A stretch of DNA of 64,000 nucleotides, taken from contig CM074758.1 of assembly GCA_037355855.1 (NCBI GenBank), forward strand, positions 4,003,001-4,067,000. The letters are read 5' to 3'. Both the position numbers and the translations under genes were made by a program. The notes beneath the pieces were generated by a model, which saw only the letters and a program-made list of their open reading frames with translations, ran no database searches and was not told the DNA's origin. Positions 1 to 9,624 of this stretch are shown here, in pieces (positions within the stretch are counted from its first letter, which is position 1; every line of letters begins with the position of its first letter). The DNA comes from Pseudo-nitzschia pungens. Its lineage: Eukaryota > Bacillariophyta > Bacillariophyceae > Bacillariales > Bacillariaceae.

Positions 1-404
1 AATCCATGGATACTTTAGCAACCGGTACTTCCAATCTCACTGATGTCCAGGCTTCAGCGCCTGCAGGTGGTGTTCCTACTGGAGGTGATCCTTCCAATGT
101 TGCCAAGGCTGATGCCTCTCCTGGTATTCCTCCTGAAGTTCCCCCTGCAGTTCCTGACCCTCCCCAGAATGCCATGGCCGGTGACCTCCCTGTGGCCTCT
201 CCTGATTCCTCAACTGCAGTTCCTGCTGCCGGTGGTGGGGAAGACGCAGCCTCTGCATTGAGGCTTGGAGTTGCTGCAATTGCATTCTCCTCCAGCCATG
301 ATGCTAGCGTCAGTGATTTGAGCCATGCCAATGTTTCCACCAAATCAGCTCCGGCAACTCTTCCTTCCGTGCGACAGACTGGGTTTCCTTCTGATCATGG
401 TTAG
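1..404 (+). CDS. LINE copy A ORF1, C-terminal end (partial)
   Basis: This is the open frame running in from the window edge to a TAG at 402-404. The visible 130 or so residues are rich in Ala, Pro and Ser (PAGGVPTGG, PPEVPPAVPDPP). They match the end of the full ORF1 of copy B (28270-33114, minus strand), including the shared DTLATGTSNLT, ALRLGVAAIAFSSSHDAS and VRQT-FPSDHG stretches. No catalytic or RNA-binding motif is visible in this part. The family role would be the nucleic-acid-binding ORF1 protein of the retrotransposition particle. That role is inferred from position only. Confidence 0.75.
   Translation, partial: SMDTLATGTSNLTDVQASAPAGGVPTGGDPSNVAKADASPGIPPEVPPAVPDPPQNAMAGDLPVASPDSSTAVPAAGGGEDAASALRLGVAAIAFSSSHDASVSDLSHANVSTKSAPATLPSVRQTGFPSDHG
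397..404 (+). promoter_or_regulatory. ORF1 stop / ORF2 start overlap (ATGGTTAG)
   Basis: The ORF2 ATG (397-399) lies 3 nt upstream of the ORF1 TAG (402-404) in the +1 frame. The same eight bases occur at the ORF1/ORF2 junction of copy B (28270-28277, minus strand). The spacing suits termination-reinitiation, a mechanism known for some LINEs. An upstream in-frame ATG at 325 is the alternative start. Confidence 0.55.
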
Positions 405-3400
405 CTCTTCTGGTCTGAGGTTTGATGGGGTGCCTTCCAATCCAAATCCCATCAATGCTTCTACTGTTTCTCCCTTTTCCCCCTCCGCCTCTTCCCCTGT
501 CTCTCATTTTGTCCAATTAACTCTTCATGGAGACTCTCTTGCTGCTAAGGATTCTGATAGTTTTGGTCATTCCTTTCCTCAAGCTCCATCCTCTAATTCC
601 ACCATTATCACCTTCCAAAACATTGGACCCCAACGTAGAGCTGCCTTTATGTCCAGGTCCAAGCACAACTCCCGACAATTTGTCAAGAGCAACGCTAGTG
701 TGGCGCTTTTTGCTGAACATTGTTTGAATGAATCCAAGCTCCTGCCCTGTGATCTTTTTAATCGGCGCATGAAGAATGTCTGTCCCTCAAGTTTTTCCTA
801 TCTTGCCAACAACAAGCATGAAGCTTCTGACTGTTCATGGCTTCAGCCTGGTGGTACAGGGTTTTCCATTGATCAACTGTTCAGTTCCCACAAGATTGCC
901 CATGGGGCTGATCCTTCTGGTCTTGGGAGATGGTCCTTTGTCAAGTTTCAGGGCAGGGATGGTTACACTGTCACTATGTTTTCTGCTTACTGCCCTGTTG
1001 AAAATGACAGGGACCTTGGTTCCGTCTGGAATCAACAGTACCGATACTTTCAAGCAGCTGAAAATCTTTTCAGTCCCAACCCATGCATTCTCTTTCACAG
1101 GGATTTGACTGCTGCCCTTCAGGTCTGTCTGGGTGCAGGTGACCAGGTCATTCTTGGGATTGATCAAAATGCTGATGTTCGGACTGATGGCTTGTCTTTT
1201 GAGCTCAAGGCTCTTGGTTTCAGAGATGCCATTCTTACCCTTCATAGTCAGTCTTCTCCTCCTGCCACTCACAACCGCAACACTACCAGAACACCAATTG
1301 ATGCCATTTGGGTCTCTGAGAATGTTGATGTTCTCAGGGCTGGGTATTGTCCCTTTGGTGGCGCCTATGGTATGGAATCGGACCACAGAATGCTTTGGAT
1401 TGAAGTCTGTAATTGCAGCCTCATGGGCAAACACCTGCCATCTCCCGTGAGCTTCTCTCATTCCAAACTCCAGTCCTCCCACCCTCATCTGCGCCAACGG
1501 TATTTCAAGCGTGTCAGGCACAGCTTTCTCAAGGCTGGAGTGTTTTCTCTCCAAGCTAAGCTGGAACACCTCCTGGCTCAGTTTCAGTCTGGGGATATTT
1601 CTGTGCGCGCTGATCTCATCACCACATATGAAGTCCTCCATGAAACCTCCACCTCTCTCAGGCTCTCTGTTGAACAAAACCTTTGCCACACAAGAGCTGG
1701 TCTGGTTCCATGGTCCCCGAAGCTGCAAGTCTATCGTGATACAATTGACTTTTGGCGGCGTGTTGTTCAGCTGAGACAGGGTGTGTCCACCAGTCATACT
1801 GTTTTGAAAAGGCTGGCATGCAAGCTTTCTCTCTACAAAGGAGAACACTGTGATCTTTCCAGTGCTGTCCTCCACCTGAAACAAGCTTACAGGCAATACC
1901 GGGCAGTGAAAAAATTGGCCCCCTCTTGGAGAGACTCCTTCAATCAAGGCCTGGTGGATGCACTTCTTGCTGAAGGCAAACCTCACAACCAGAATGCTTC
2001 CCAGATTCGTGCCAGGATGCGCAGGGAACGTCTTCAAAGAGAGCTTGGCCTTGCTGCTAGGTCTATTCGGGGACGTGTCAACAAGTCAGCTGTCTTGAGA
2101 GCTATTGCAGTTGGCCCTGATGGTGCTGAACAGGTCTTGGAGTCCCAGTCCACTATGGTTCCAGCTATGGCTGAATCCAATGTCCGGCGTCAACAGCAGT
2201 GTCTTGGCACTCCCTCCATGACTCCCTCCTTCATTCAAGATTTTGGCTACCTCGGTACAGCCCATGCTTCTGCTCAAGTTCTTGATGGCACATATAATCC
2301 TCCTCCTGCCACTGACAAATACCTGTCTGAATTTCTTTCTTGTCTCAAAGTCCCTGCCTCTATTCTGAGTTTGCCTCCCTTTGACTATTCAGTGTGTCCA
2401 GCTGACAATGCTGCTGCCTGGAAACACCAAAGGGAACGCACAGCAAGTGAACCTTCTTGTTTGAGTTTTGCCCACCACAAGGCTTTTGCCCTGGATCCCC
2501 AGTTGAACAAGTTTGACACTCTACTGAGATCCGTCCCATTGATTGTTGGCTTCTCTCCTTCTGCCTGGCAGGTCATCACGGATGTTGAGATATTCAAGAA
2601 ACCTGGTGAATATAGAGTGGATAAGATGAGACTCATCCAGTTGATGTCTCCTGAGTTCCAAATCAACAACAAGATGATTGGCAGACGCATTCTTGCCCAT
2701 GCTGAACGTGCCAATGCAGTGGCGGTTGATCAACATGGAAGCAGGAAACACCACAAGGCCATCAACACCTGCTTGAACAAGAAGCTCATCTGTGATGTGT
2801 TGAGGCAGAAGCGCAGATCCGGTGCTGTTGCTATGAATGATGCCAAGGGCTGTTATGATAGAATCTCTCATCCCATTGCAGGTCTCACTCTCCAGAGCTT
2901 TGGGGTTCCTGCACATGTGTGTGAAGTTCTTCTTTCTACTCTGCAACATGCTAAGCACCACATCAAAACTGGTTTTGGTCGTTCCGGCCCTGTGTATGGT
3001 GATGAACCTGTTCCTCTCAGTGGTTGTGGCCAAGGCAATGGTATTGGTCCAACTCTTTGGGCCTTGGTGTCAACCATTGTCTTCCGAATGATGCAACAGG
3101 CTGGGCATGGTGTCCATCTTATCACTTCTTTGTCACTGCAACTGGTTTCTCTTGTGGGTTTTGCCTTTGTGGATGACACAGATTTGTTTTGTGCTGGCTC
3201 TGATTCCTCCACATCTGGTGAGGAATTGGCTGTTGATTTTCAGGGAGCTCTTGACCGATGGGCTGGAGGGATTATTGCCACTGGTGGTGCGATTGAACCT
3301 GCCAAATCCTTCTGTTATTTGATTGATTTCAAATGGAATGGATCCGGTTGGGACTATCGCTCCATTGCTGATATGCCCGGTGACTTCTCTGTTGCTGATA

Positions 3401-6237
3401 AGAATGGCAATCGCGCTACCCTGGATCGTTTTGAAGTTGACCATGCTGACAAGACCCTTGGGGTTTTTATCTCCATGGATGGCAATGAGGAAGCACAGAT
3501 TGCTCACATGAAGTCACAGTCCCAGTCTTTTGGCTCTCAGCTCAAGGCTTCCAAGTGTGAGAAGAGGGCATCCCTCTACACATTCAAGTATTCTTTCATG
3601 AAGTCTGTTGAATACCCCATGCCTGTCACGCAACTTGATGAGGCCACTTGGACTAAGATAATACACCCAGCTCTTGTTCCGGTGCTGAATAAAGCAGGGA
3701 TGTCACGGACATTTCCCAGACATGTATTCTATGGTCCTTCCCTCTATCAAGGCTTTGGTTTTATTCACCCCTACCTCCTCCAAGAGTTCAGTCATATTGC
3801 CACCCTATTTCAGGAATCTGTCAGGTCCTCACAAACTGGTAGGATTCTCAGGCTAACTGCTGAGTCTCTACGGCTCGAACTTGGCATTCCTCTCCATCTT
3901 GGTGTCACCCCATATCATCCTTTTGCTTCCTACGTCACTCCTTGCTGGTACAAACATGTGTGGAAGTTTTTCTCTGTTCACCCTGTGAGCTTGTTTGAAG
4001 ACTTCCCAGATCTTCCTCTGTTACGTTCCAATGACTGTTATCTCATGCAAGCCTTTGTCAACTCTGGCTTCGGAGGTGCTGACTTGTCCCTCTTGAATCA
4101 CATGCGCATGTCACTCAAGGCTATCTCCCTTGCTGACATTTGTACTCCAGATGGGAAGAGACTCTCTCCCATGGCTTTCCAGCTGATATCCTCCAATCAC
4201 TTGAGGGATCATCTTGACTGGCCGAGATGTCCTCCATCTTGGCCTCCAGCAGCAAAGCGCTTATGGACTAAGGCACTTCAGACCTGTTTTCTTCCCCCTT
4301 GTCCACCCCCTGCAGCCAGGGCACTGGCTCCTTCTTTTCATCTTGGGCATTGGCTCTCTCCCCAGACAGCTTCTCTTTGGCCTTGGTTTTTGTCTCCATC
4401 CACCAACAGAATATTCTTCAAAACTTCTACTGGCTGGATTGTGAGCACCTCCCAGGGCAGGGGCAGATACAGGGTCACTTCTGAACTCATTTCTGACAAA
4501 CCAGCCTGTGCTGATGTGCTTGTCTGCCCAGTTATTTGCGGACAAGTTGTACGCGTGGTTGGGTCCTCAGCCTTTGTTTCCGAACCTCCTGACATGGATC
4601 CTCTGGTGTACAATCCATTTGATTCTCTTCCAGACTCCCCTGCAGATGCCTTTGATGCACTCTGTGCGTCTCCAGGAGTACTTCTCCACAAATATTCCCT
4701 ACCACAGGCTGGCTGTCAGACCCTTGTTGATGCTATTCAGAATGGTACTGCCAGTGCTGTCTGCGATGGTTCATTTGATCCGGACCTTCTCAGAGGAACT
4801 TCTGCTTTCATTTTGTCACCCAATACCTCCACCAAGACTGCTTCATTGTTCCTCACTGGCTGTAATTTTGTCAGTGGATCCCCTGAGGATCAGTCATCCT
4901 ACAGGAGTGAACTGGCGGGTATCATTGGAGTTCTCACCTGTTGCACTGCTCTGGTGAATCTTTTTGATATTGCTTCTGGCTCTATCACCATTGCTCTGGA
5001 TGGTGACACAGCTCTCAAACAGGCTCAAGGATCTTGGCCATTGGTTATTTCCCAGAAGTCTTTTGATTATGTTTATGTCATCCGAAACATGATTTCTGCC
5101 CTGCCCATCTCTGTGCACTTTCAGTGGGTTCAGGGCCATCAAGCTGGAATCTTTCTTGATTGGTGGGCACTTCGCAATCATCAGGCTGACAGCATGGCCA
5201 AGGCATTTCTCTCTGTCCATAGAGCTTCTGCCCATCACTATCCCAGACTTGTGTTTGAGCCCTGGGCATTTTCTCTCAATGGATGCAAGTGTTCAAGGTT
5301 TGATCAGAATGCTCTGCATGTTGCCATTTCTGGACCTCCTCTTCTTAAATATTGGCAGACCCACCATGATATCCCCATTCCACAACCTGTTTTGGGTTCC
5401 ATCCATTGGTGTGCCCATCTGTCTGCCTTCAAGCGACTCCCTCCTGGCATGCAAAGGTGGTTTGTCAAGTTTGCTTCTGGATGCATTGGTGTTGGCAACC
5501 AACTACTTCACTACCAGTATCAGGATCACTCCAGGTGCCCATTGTGTGATGCAGACAACGAGAAGGTTTCTCATGTGCTCTCCTGCAAGGACACTGGGGC
5601 TGTCAGGCACAGTGTGTCGGCCTTCACGGGACCACTGCAGCAGAGGCTTGAAGTTGAACAAACTGATCCATCATTGGTGACTGCCATTGTGGATCTTCTC
5701 ACCAGAGTTCGGAAGGGCCAGACCATTTATCCATCATCCTACTCCCTTGCAATTGCTTCTGCTGTCAGGGCACAGAGGACTATTGGTTGGCACAACTGGC
5801 TTCTTGGTAGGTGGTCTCCTCGCTGGTATCAAATCCAGGCTGACTACTACTCCCACATTGGAAGCAAGCGCTCTCCCAAACGTTGGGCTACAGCTATCAT
5901 CCATCAGTTCTTTCTTACCTCCTGGGATCTTTGGACTTATAGGAATGAACGACTCCATGGTCCTGGGGGTACCCTTGATGCTGAACAACACCAATCTCTT
6001 GATGCTTCCATCTCCTCTGAATTGGCCATTGGTGCAGCTGGTGCACTCCCCCAGTCACACTCCCTTTTGCAAACCCCTTTCCAAGTCCTACAAGGTTACA
6101 CCCTGACTGCCAAGAGGCAGTGGCTTGCAACCATCCACCTTGCCAGGAAGCAGTATGCAGCGCCTGTCCCACCAGTGCAGCCATACCAACAAGAGGCTGC
6201 TCTTCTCAGAGCCTGGCTTACTGGACCTCAGGGTTGA
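397..6237 (+). CDS. LINE ORF2 polyprotein: endonuclease, reverse transcriptase, RNase H, zinc finger
   Basis: The frame is open from 325; I place the start at ATG 397, which overlaps the ORF1 stop. Numbering here is from 325. An AP-like endonuclease occupies about residues 60-360, with GIDQNAD, TPIDAIWV and the catalytic SDHR near 352. Reverse transcriptase occupies about 760-1010, with NDAKGCYDRISHP, the GCGQGNGIGPTLW block and the FVDD active site near 948. RNase H occupies about 1478-1605: DGSFD with catalytic D1481, then the SELAGI Glu, the LDGDT Asp and the late NHQADSMAK Asp. A CPLC...HVLSC zinc finger lies near 1738. These activities nick target DNA, prime on it and copy the LINE RNA. 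No stop or frameshift interrupts it, unlike copies B and C, so it may be active. Close to 2000 aa is long for a LINE ORF2. Confidence 0.92.
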   Translation: MVSSSGLRFDGVPSNPNPINASTVSPFSPSASSPVSHFVQLTLHGDSLAAKDSDSFGHSFPQAPSSNSTIITFQNIGPQRRAAFMSRSKHNSRQFVKSNASVALFAEHCLNESKLLPCDLFNRRMKNVCPSSFSYLANNKHEASDCSWLQPGGTGFSIDQLFSSHKIAHGADPSGLGRWSFVKFQGRDGYTVTMFSAYCPVENDRDLGSVWNQQYRYFQAAENLFSPNPCILFHRDLTAALQVCLGAGDQVILGIDQNADVRTDGLSFELKALGFRDAILTLHSQSSPPATHNRNTTRTPIDAIWVSENVDVLRAGYCPFGGAYGMESDHRMLWIEVCNCSLMGKHLPSPVSFSHSKLQSSHPHLRQRYFKRVRHSFLKAGVFSLQAKLEHLLAQFQSGDISVRADLITTYEVLHETSTSLRLSVEQNLCHTRAGLVPWSPKLQVYRDTIDFWRRVVQLRQGVSTSHTVLKRLACKLSLYKGEHCDLSSAVLHLKQAYRQYRAVKKLAPSWRDSFNQGLVDALLAEGKPHNQNASQIRARMRRERLQRELGLAARSIRGRVNKSAVLRAIAVGPDGAEQVLESQSTMVPAMAESNVRRQQQCLGTPSMTPSFIQDFGYLGTAHASAQVLDGTYNPPPATDKYLSEFLSCLKVPASILSLPPFDYSVCPADNAAAWKHQRERTASEPSCLSFAHHKAFALDPQLNKFDTLLRSVPLIVGFSPSAWQVITDVEIFKKPGEYRVDKMRLIQLMSPEFQINNKMIGRRILAHAERANAVAVDQHGSRKHHKAINTCLNKKLICDVLRQKRRSGAVAMNDAKGCYDRISHPIAGLTLQSFGVPAHVCEVLLSTLQHAKHHIKTGFGRSGPVYGDEPVPLSGCGQGNGIGPTLWALVSTIVFRMMQQAGHGVHLITSLSLQLVSLVGFAFVDDTDLFCAGSDSSTSGEELAVDFQGALDRWAGGIIATGGAIEPAKSFCYLIDFKWNGSGWDYRSIADMPGDFSVADKNGNRATLDRFEVDHADKTLGVFISMDGNEEAQIAHMKSQSQSFGSQLKASKCEKRASLYTFKYSFMKSVEYPMPVTQLDEATWTKIIHPALVPVLNKAGMSRTFPRHVFYGPSLYQGFGFIHPYLLQEFSHIATLFQESVRSSQTGRILRLTAESLRLELGIPLHLGVTPYHPFASYVTPCWYKHVWKFFSVHPVSLFEDFPDLPLLRSNDCYLMQAFVNSGFGGADLSLLNHMRMSLKAISLADICTPDGKRLSPMAFQLISSNHLRDHLDWPRCPPSWPPAAKRLWTKALQTCFLPPCPPPAARALAPSFHLGHWLSPQTASLWPWFLSPSTNRIFFKTSTGWIVSTSQGRGRYRVTSELISDKPACADVLVCPVICGQVVRVVGSSAFVSEPPDMDPLVYNPFDSLPDSPADAFDALCASPGVLLHKYSLPQAGCQTLVDAIQNGTASAVCDGSFDPDLLRGTSAFILSPNTSTKTASLFLTGCNFVSGSPEDQSSYRSELAGIIGVLTCCTALVNLFDIASGSITIALDGDTALKQAQGSWPLVISQKSFDYVYVIRNMISALPISVHFQWVQGHQAGIFLDWWALRNHQADSMAKAFLSVHRASAHHYPRLVFEPWAFSLNGCKCSRFDQNALHVAISGPPLLKYWQTHHDIPIPQPVLGSIHWCAHLSAFKRLPPGMQRWFVKFASGCIGVGNQLLHYQYQDHSRCPLCDADNEKVSHVLSCKDTGAVRHSVSAFTGPLQQRLEVEQTDPSLVTAIVDLLTRVRKGQTIYPSSYSLAIASAVRAQRTIGWHNWLLGRWSPRWYQIQADYYSHIGSKRSPKRWATAIIHQFFLTSWDLWTYRNERLHGPGGTLDAEQHQSLDASISSELAIGAAGALPQSHSLLQTPFQVLQGYTLTAKRQWLATIHLARKQYAAPVPPVQPYQQEAALLRAWLTGPQG

Positions 6238-6540
6238 TTACACTTTGTACCTTGGTCTTGTCTTCTGTTCCTGCTTCTCATCCTGTCCCATCCCTTTTGA
6301 TACTGGATCTTATCCCAATATCTTCATTCCCATTTCACTTTATCTCAATTCCCTATTTTGTGGGACTTGTTTGTCCTTTTCCCTGCTTGATGTTCAAGGT
6401 TTGTTTGAAAATTTGTCGTTCTGCCACTTGGGGTCCTGACTCTATGATGGAGGCGACGTTAAAGTCTGGTTACAGACTGAGTAATTTAGTTTCACCTTTG
6501 GTGATTAAAGTTATTTAAATACGTATATTATTATTATTAG
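6238..6540 (+). other. LINE copy A 3' UTR and ATT-repeat tail
   Basis: This is about 300 nt of T/C-rich non-coding sequence followed by a conserved terminal block: a TGGAGGCGACGTTAAAGTCT element, GGTTACAGACTGAG, then TTAAATACGTAT and ATT repeats. The terminal block recurs after copy C (three times) and, diverged, at the 3' end of the non-coding element at 55884-57759. It is therefore the likely recognition region for the LINE RT. Confidence 0.8.
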
Positions 6541-7214
6541 GTCCAGTAAGCCAGGCTCTGAGAAGAGCAGCCTCTTGTTGGTATGGCTGCACCGGTGGGA
6601 CAGGCGCTGCATATTGCTTCCTTGCAAGGTGGATGGTTGCAAGCCACTGCCGCTTGGCAGTCAGGGTGTAACCTTGTAGGACGTGGAAAGGGGTTTGTAA
6701 CAGGGAGTGTGACTGGGGAAGTGCACCAGCTGCACCAATTGCCAATTCTGAAGTGATGGAAGCATCAAGAGATTGGTGTTGTTCAGCATCAAGGGTTCCC
6801 CCAGGACCATGGAGTCGTTCATTCCTATAAGTCCAGAGATCCCAGGAGGTAAGAAAGAACTGATGGATGATAGCTGTAGCCCAACGTCTGGGAGAGCACT
6901 TGCTTCCAAGTTTGGAGTAGTAGACAGCTTGGATTTGGTACCAGCGAGGAGACCACCTACCAAGAAGCCAGTTGTGCCAACCAATTGTCCTCTGTGCCCT
7001 GACAACCAAAGCTATTGCAGGAGAGTAGGATGAGGGATAAATGCGCTGGCCCTTCCGAACTCTGGTGAGAAGATCCACAATGGCAGCAACCAATGATGGA
7101 TCAGTCTGCTCAACTTCAAGCCTCTGCTGCAGTGGTCCCTTGAAGGCAGACACACTGTGCCTGACAGCCCCAGGATCCTTGCAGGAGAGCACATGATACA
7201 CCTTCTCCTTGTCT
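6541..7214 (-). pseudogene. LINE copy B ORF2, C-terminal block
   Basis: The translation from about 7209 (EKVYHVLSCKDPGAVRHS...) follows the C-terminus of copy A ORF2 nearly residue for residue and stops at LLRAWLTGP. There it runs into the inverted tail of copy A (AATAATAATA). The missing ORF2 sequence continues at 17171 on the far side of the copia insertion. This block and the last 670 nt of copy A ORF2 form an inverted pair separated by only about 300 nt. Confidence 0.88.
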
Positions 7215-8157
7215 ATGAAGATATTCAAGGTGGGTGTTATGATCTGTGCTAAGGCTCCTGTGTAGAAGGGCTACTGGGGCTACAGACAGCAACATCCAGT
7301 AGCTGACTAACAGGTGCTGAGCTGAGTGCTGAGCTGTGTGCTAATTGGTAGCATACAGCCTTAGCAACAGGCTTAGCAGCAGGCTTAGCAGCAGGCTTAG
7401 CAGCAGGCTTAGCAGCAGGCTTAGCAACAAGCTTAGCAACAGGCTTAGCAACAGACCTATCCTGCTTAGTATGGATGCTAGCAGAAGTTACTAGGGCCGT
7501 CGCGTACGATTTGTACCAATTGTACGTACCCCGAGTAAAGCACCTGTTATGGTGTAGCTAAATGCTACAGGGTTAGGGTTGCTAAGCTACGAGATACTGG
7601 TGGTGCTAACCTACCATGATATCATGCTAAGATACTATGCTACCGCCGGGGTCGGGTCATTGGTGTATAATATGTACCATGACCGGATACCCGGCCCAAC
7701 CAGTTATCCAACGAGCTAGCATAAGTGAGCTAGCACACGATTCAGTCTAATTAATCGGAGCTACGCTACGCTACTCCGATACGATACGCTACCCGTAGAA
7801 TACAGTACCAGAGCTACAGAGCTCTGTTATTATATGAGTTATCGGATTGCTGTTGCTGATACGATACAGAGCTGAGCTGCGCTCAGCTCCCTTTATTCAC
7901 TCTTTATCTTCCACTCTAAATTAAAAGCCTATCATGCCCTCCGCTATCGATTGATTCGGATGTACCTCTAGGGAAGTACCTTGTAGTAACTAAGTGTATG
8001 CAATAGACCTTGAACAGTCCACTGTAGACTCACGATTTGCCAGGACTTTATGTGTTATTATTGTTAGGGCTTTCCCCTATTTTTTCAGTACGCAGTACCA
8101 GACGATTTATCTACCGACCAAGTTCTACGAAGATTGCTGACAAGCAATATCAACGCA
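7215..8157 (+). repeat. Copia 5' LTR
   Basis: 943 bp, repeated at 16229-17165. It contains a 12-bp tandem array (AGGCTTAGCAGC, about 7366-7460), many GCTAGC/GCTACG motifs, a TTATTATATGA TATA-like stretch near 7830 and a hairpin GAGCTG...CAGCTC near 7870. The sequence AGCAATATCAACGCA marks its end. Confidence 0.9.
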
Positions 8158-9214
8158 GTTTATCAGACCCACCGCTCGACCCACTACGAACCGGGACGCC
8201 GGCTAGAGCGTGTGACGAAACCCAGCTGGCTGATCACCACTGGCATCCATGCCTACACTTGGATGTAAAACCTCAGCTGTAACTGGACCAGCAGCTGACA
8301 TCGCGAGATCCCTGATGTTAATGGGGAGCCCTTCCCCAGCAGACAGACGCGCAAACCGACCGGAGCCCGCACATCCACCTCTGGGGCCTACTGATACAGG
8401 ATACAGTAGCTGAGCGTCATGGTGGCACCATGGAGGCTCGGTCCGGTGGGGAAGGAGCGAGACGGATGTGGAGAAAGCAGCGCCCATGATTCCCTGTTAA
8501 TTTTACAGGATTCAAGGGGGCGTTTGCCACGGATGGAACTACACTGAAAAAAGAAACTTTCGTGGAAACAGAACACCACGTACCTTCCAGTGAGAACAGT
8601 TATATCCAGCAGAACAATGGACATGACGTCAGGCCCATCCGACAAAATGAGGACACTGACCCCCTCAACCTGCCATGTCATCGATTTCGATTTTTAGCCA
8701 AGGGAACTTCAAAAACAGAAAAATACCGGCCACCTGGACTTGGCAACAGTGATTCCTTGTTCCGGTCGGAATCAGGACCCTGAGATCAGTCATATCTCAA
8801 AATTGAATCGATTGGACCAGAGCAGAGCCCTGAGATCAGTCATATCTCAAAATCAAATCGATTGGACCAGAGCAGAGCCCTGAGATCAGTCATATCTCAA
8901 AATCAAATCGATTGGACCAGAGCAGATAGACCGAATAGAATCCTTTCTTTCTTTCGGACGTCGACACGGAACCGTCGACACGGAACCGTCGACACGGACC
9001 ATGAATTTGGATGCTCTTCTTTTGAATGACGACACGGACGTCGACATGGAATCGACACGTGACCTCCGATCGACACGTAACTTCCTTTTCTTTTGGTCGA
9101 CGCCAATACAGAACCTTCGATCGACAACTTGGATGGAAACAGTCCCCACCACAAAAGAATTTGGTTCAGAAACTGGAGCAAGTTAGTTACTCAGAGCACT
9201 AAGTCAAGTCAACC
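8158..9214 (+). promoter_or_regulatory. Copia leader: primer-binding region and tandem repeats, no gene
   Basis: The first bases after the LTR, GTTTATCAGACCC, resemble a degenerate initiator-Met tRNA primer site (TGGTATCAGAGCC type). The next 75 nt or so are nearly identical to the leader of the second copia element at 62992, suggesting primer binding or packaging. Further on are three copies of a roughly 50-bp repeat (CTGAGATCAGTCATATCTCA..., about 8780-8935) and repeated GTCGACACGGAAC (about 8957-9000). I see no supported coding sequence. Confidence 0.6.
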
Positions 9215-9593
9215 ATGGCCAAGCAAACCAGAAGCCAAGCCGCTGCTGCCGCCGCCGGAGCCAGCGCTCCTGGAAACGGCCCACCTGGAGCCGGCGCTAC
9301 TGAAGCAGCTGTCCCTGGAGCCGGCGTTCCTCCACATGGAGTCAGCGCCACTGGAGCTGTCCCTGGAGCCAGCGCTTCCCCACCTGGAATTGCTGGTGCC
9401 GCCGCCGTCGTTGGAGCCCCCCCTGCTGGAGCACCTATAGGAGTCCCTCCTGTTGCTCCTGCTGTCTTTGGAGTCTCCAGGATCCAACAAGAACCGAACC
9501 TCGATATCCAACCACGATCTGAGATGATCCTGCTTGCTGTTGCTGAAGAACTGAGAGCAATGCGCAACGAGAATGCAGCTCGGATTGCTGCTG

Positions 9594-9624
<31 letters not shown>

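Larger units (their letters stand above)
1..6540 (+). mobile_element. LINE copy A (non-LTR retrotransposon), 5' part outside the window
   Basis: The window opens inside ORF1. The block contains the ORF1 tail (to 404), a complete ORF2 and a 3' UTR ending in an ATT-repeat tail (about 6526-6540) instead of poly(A). The domain order (AP-type endonuclease, RT, RNase H, CX2C...HX3C zinc finger) resembles the I-like groups of LINEs. It is the only one of three family members here with an unbroken ORF2, so it is probably the youngest. Immediately after the tail, copy B begins in the opposite orientation and without its own 3' UTR. This suggests that copy A inserted into the 3' end of copy B. The missing tail of B should then lie left of this window. 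Confidence 0.9.

Noticed and set aside
835..2037. 400-aa minus-strand ORF opposite LINE ORF2
   Set aside because: It is antisense to the conserved endonuclease/RT coding region of copy A, and the plus frame has all the catalytic motifs. Shadow ORF.
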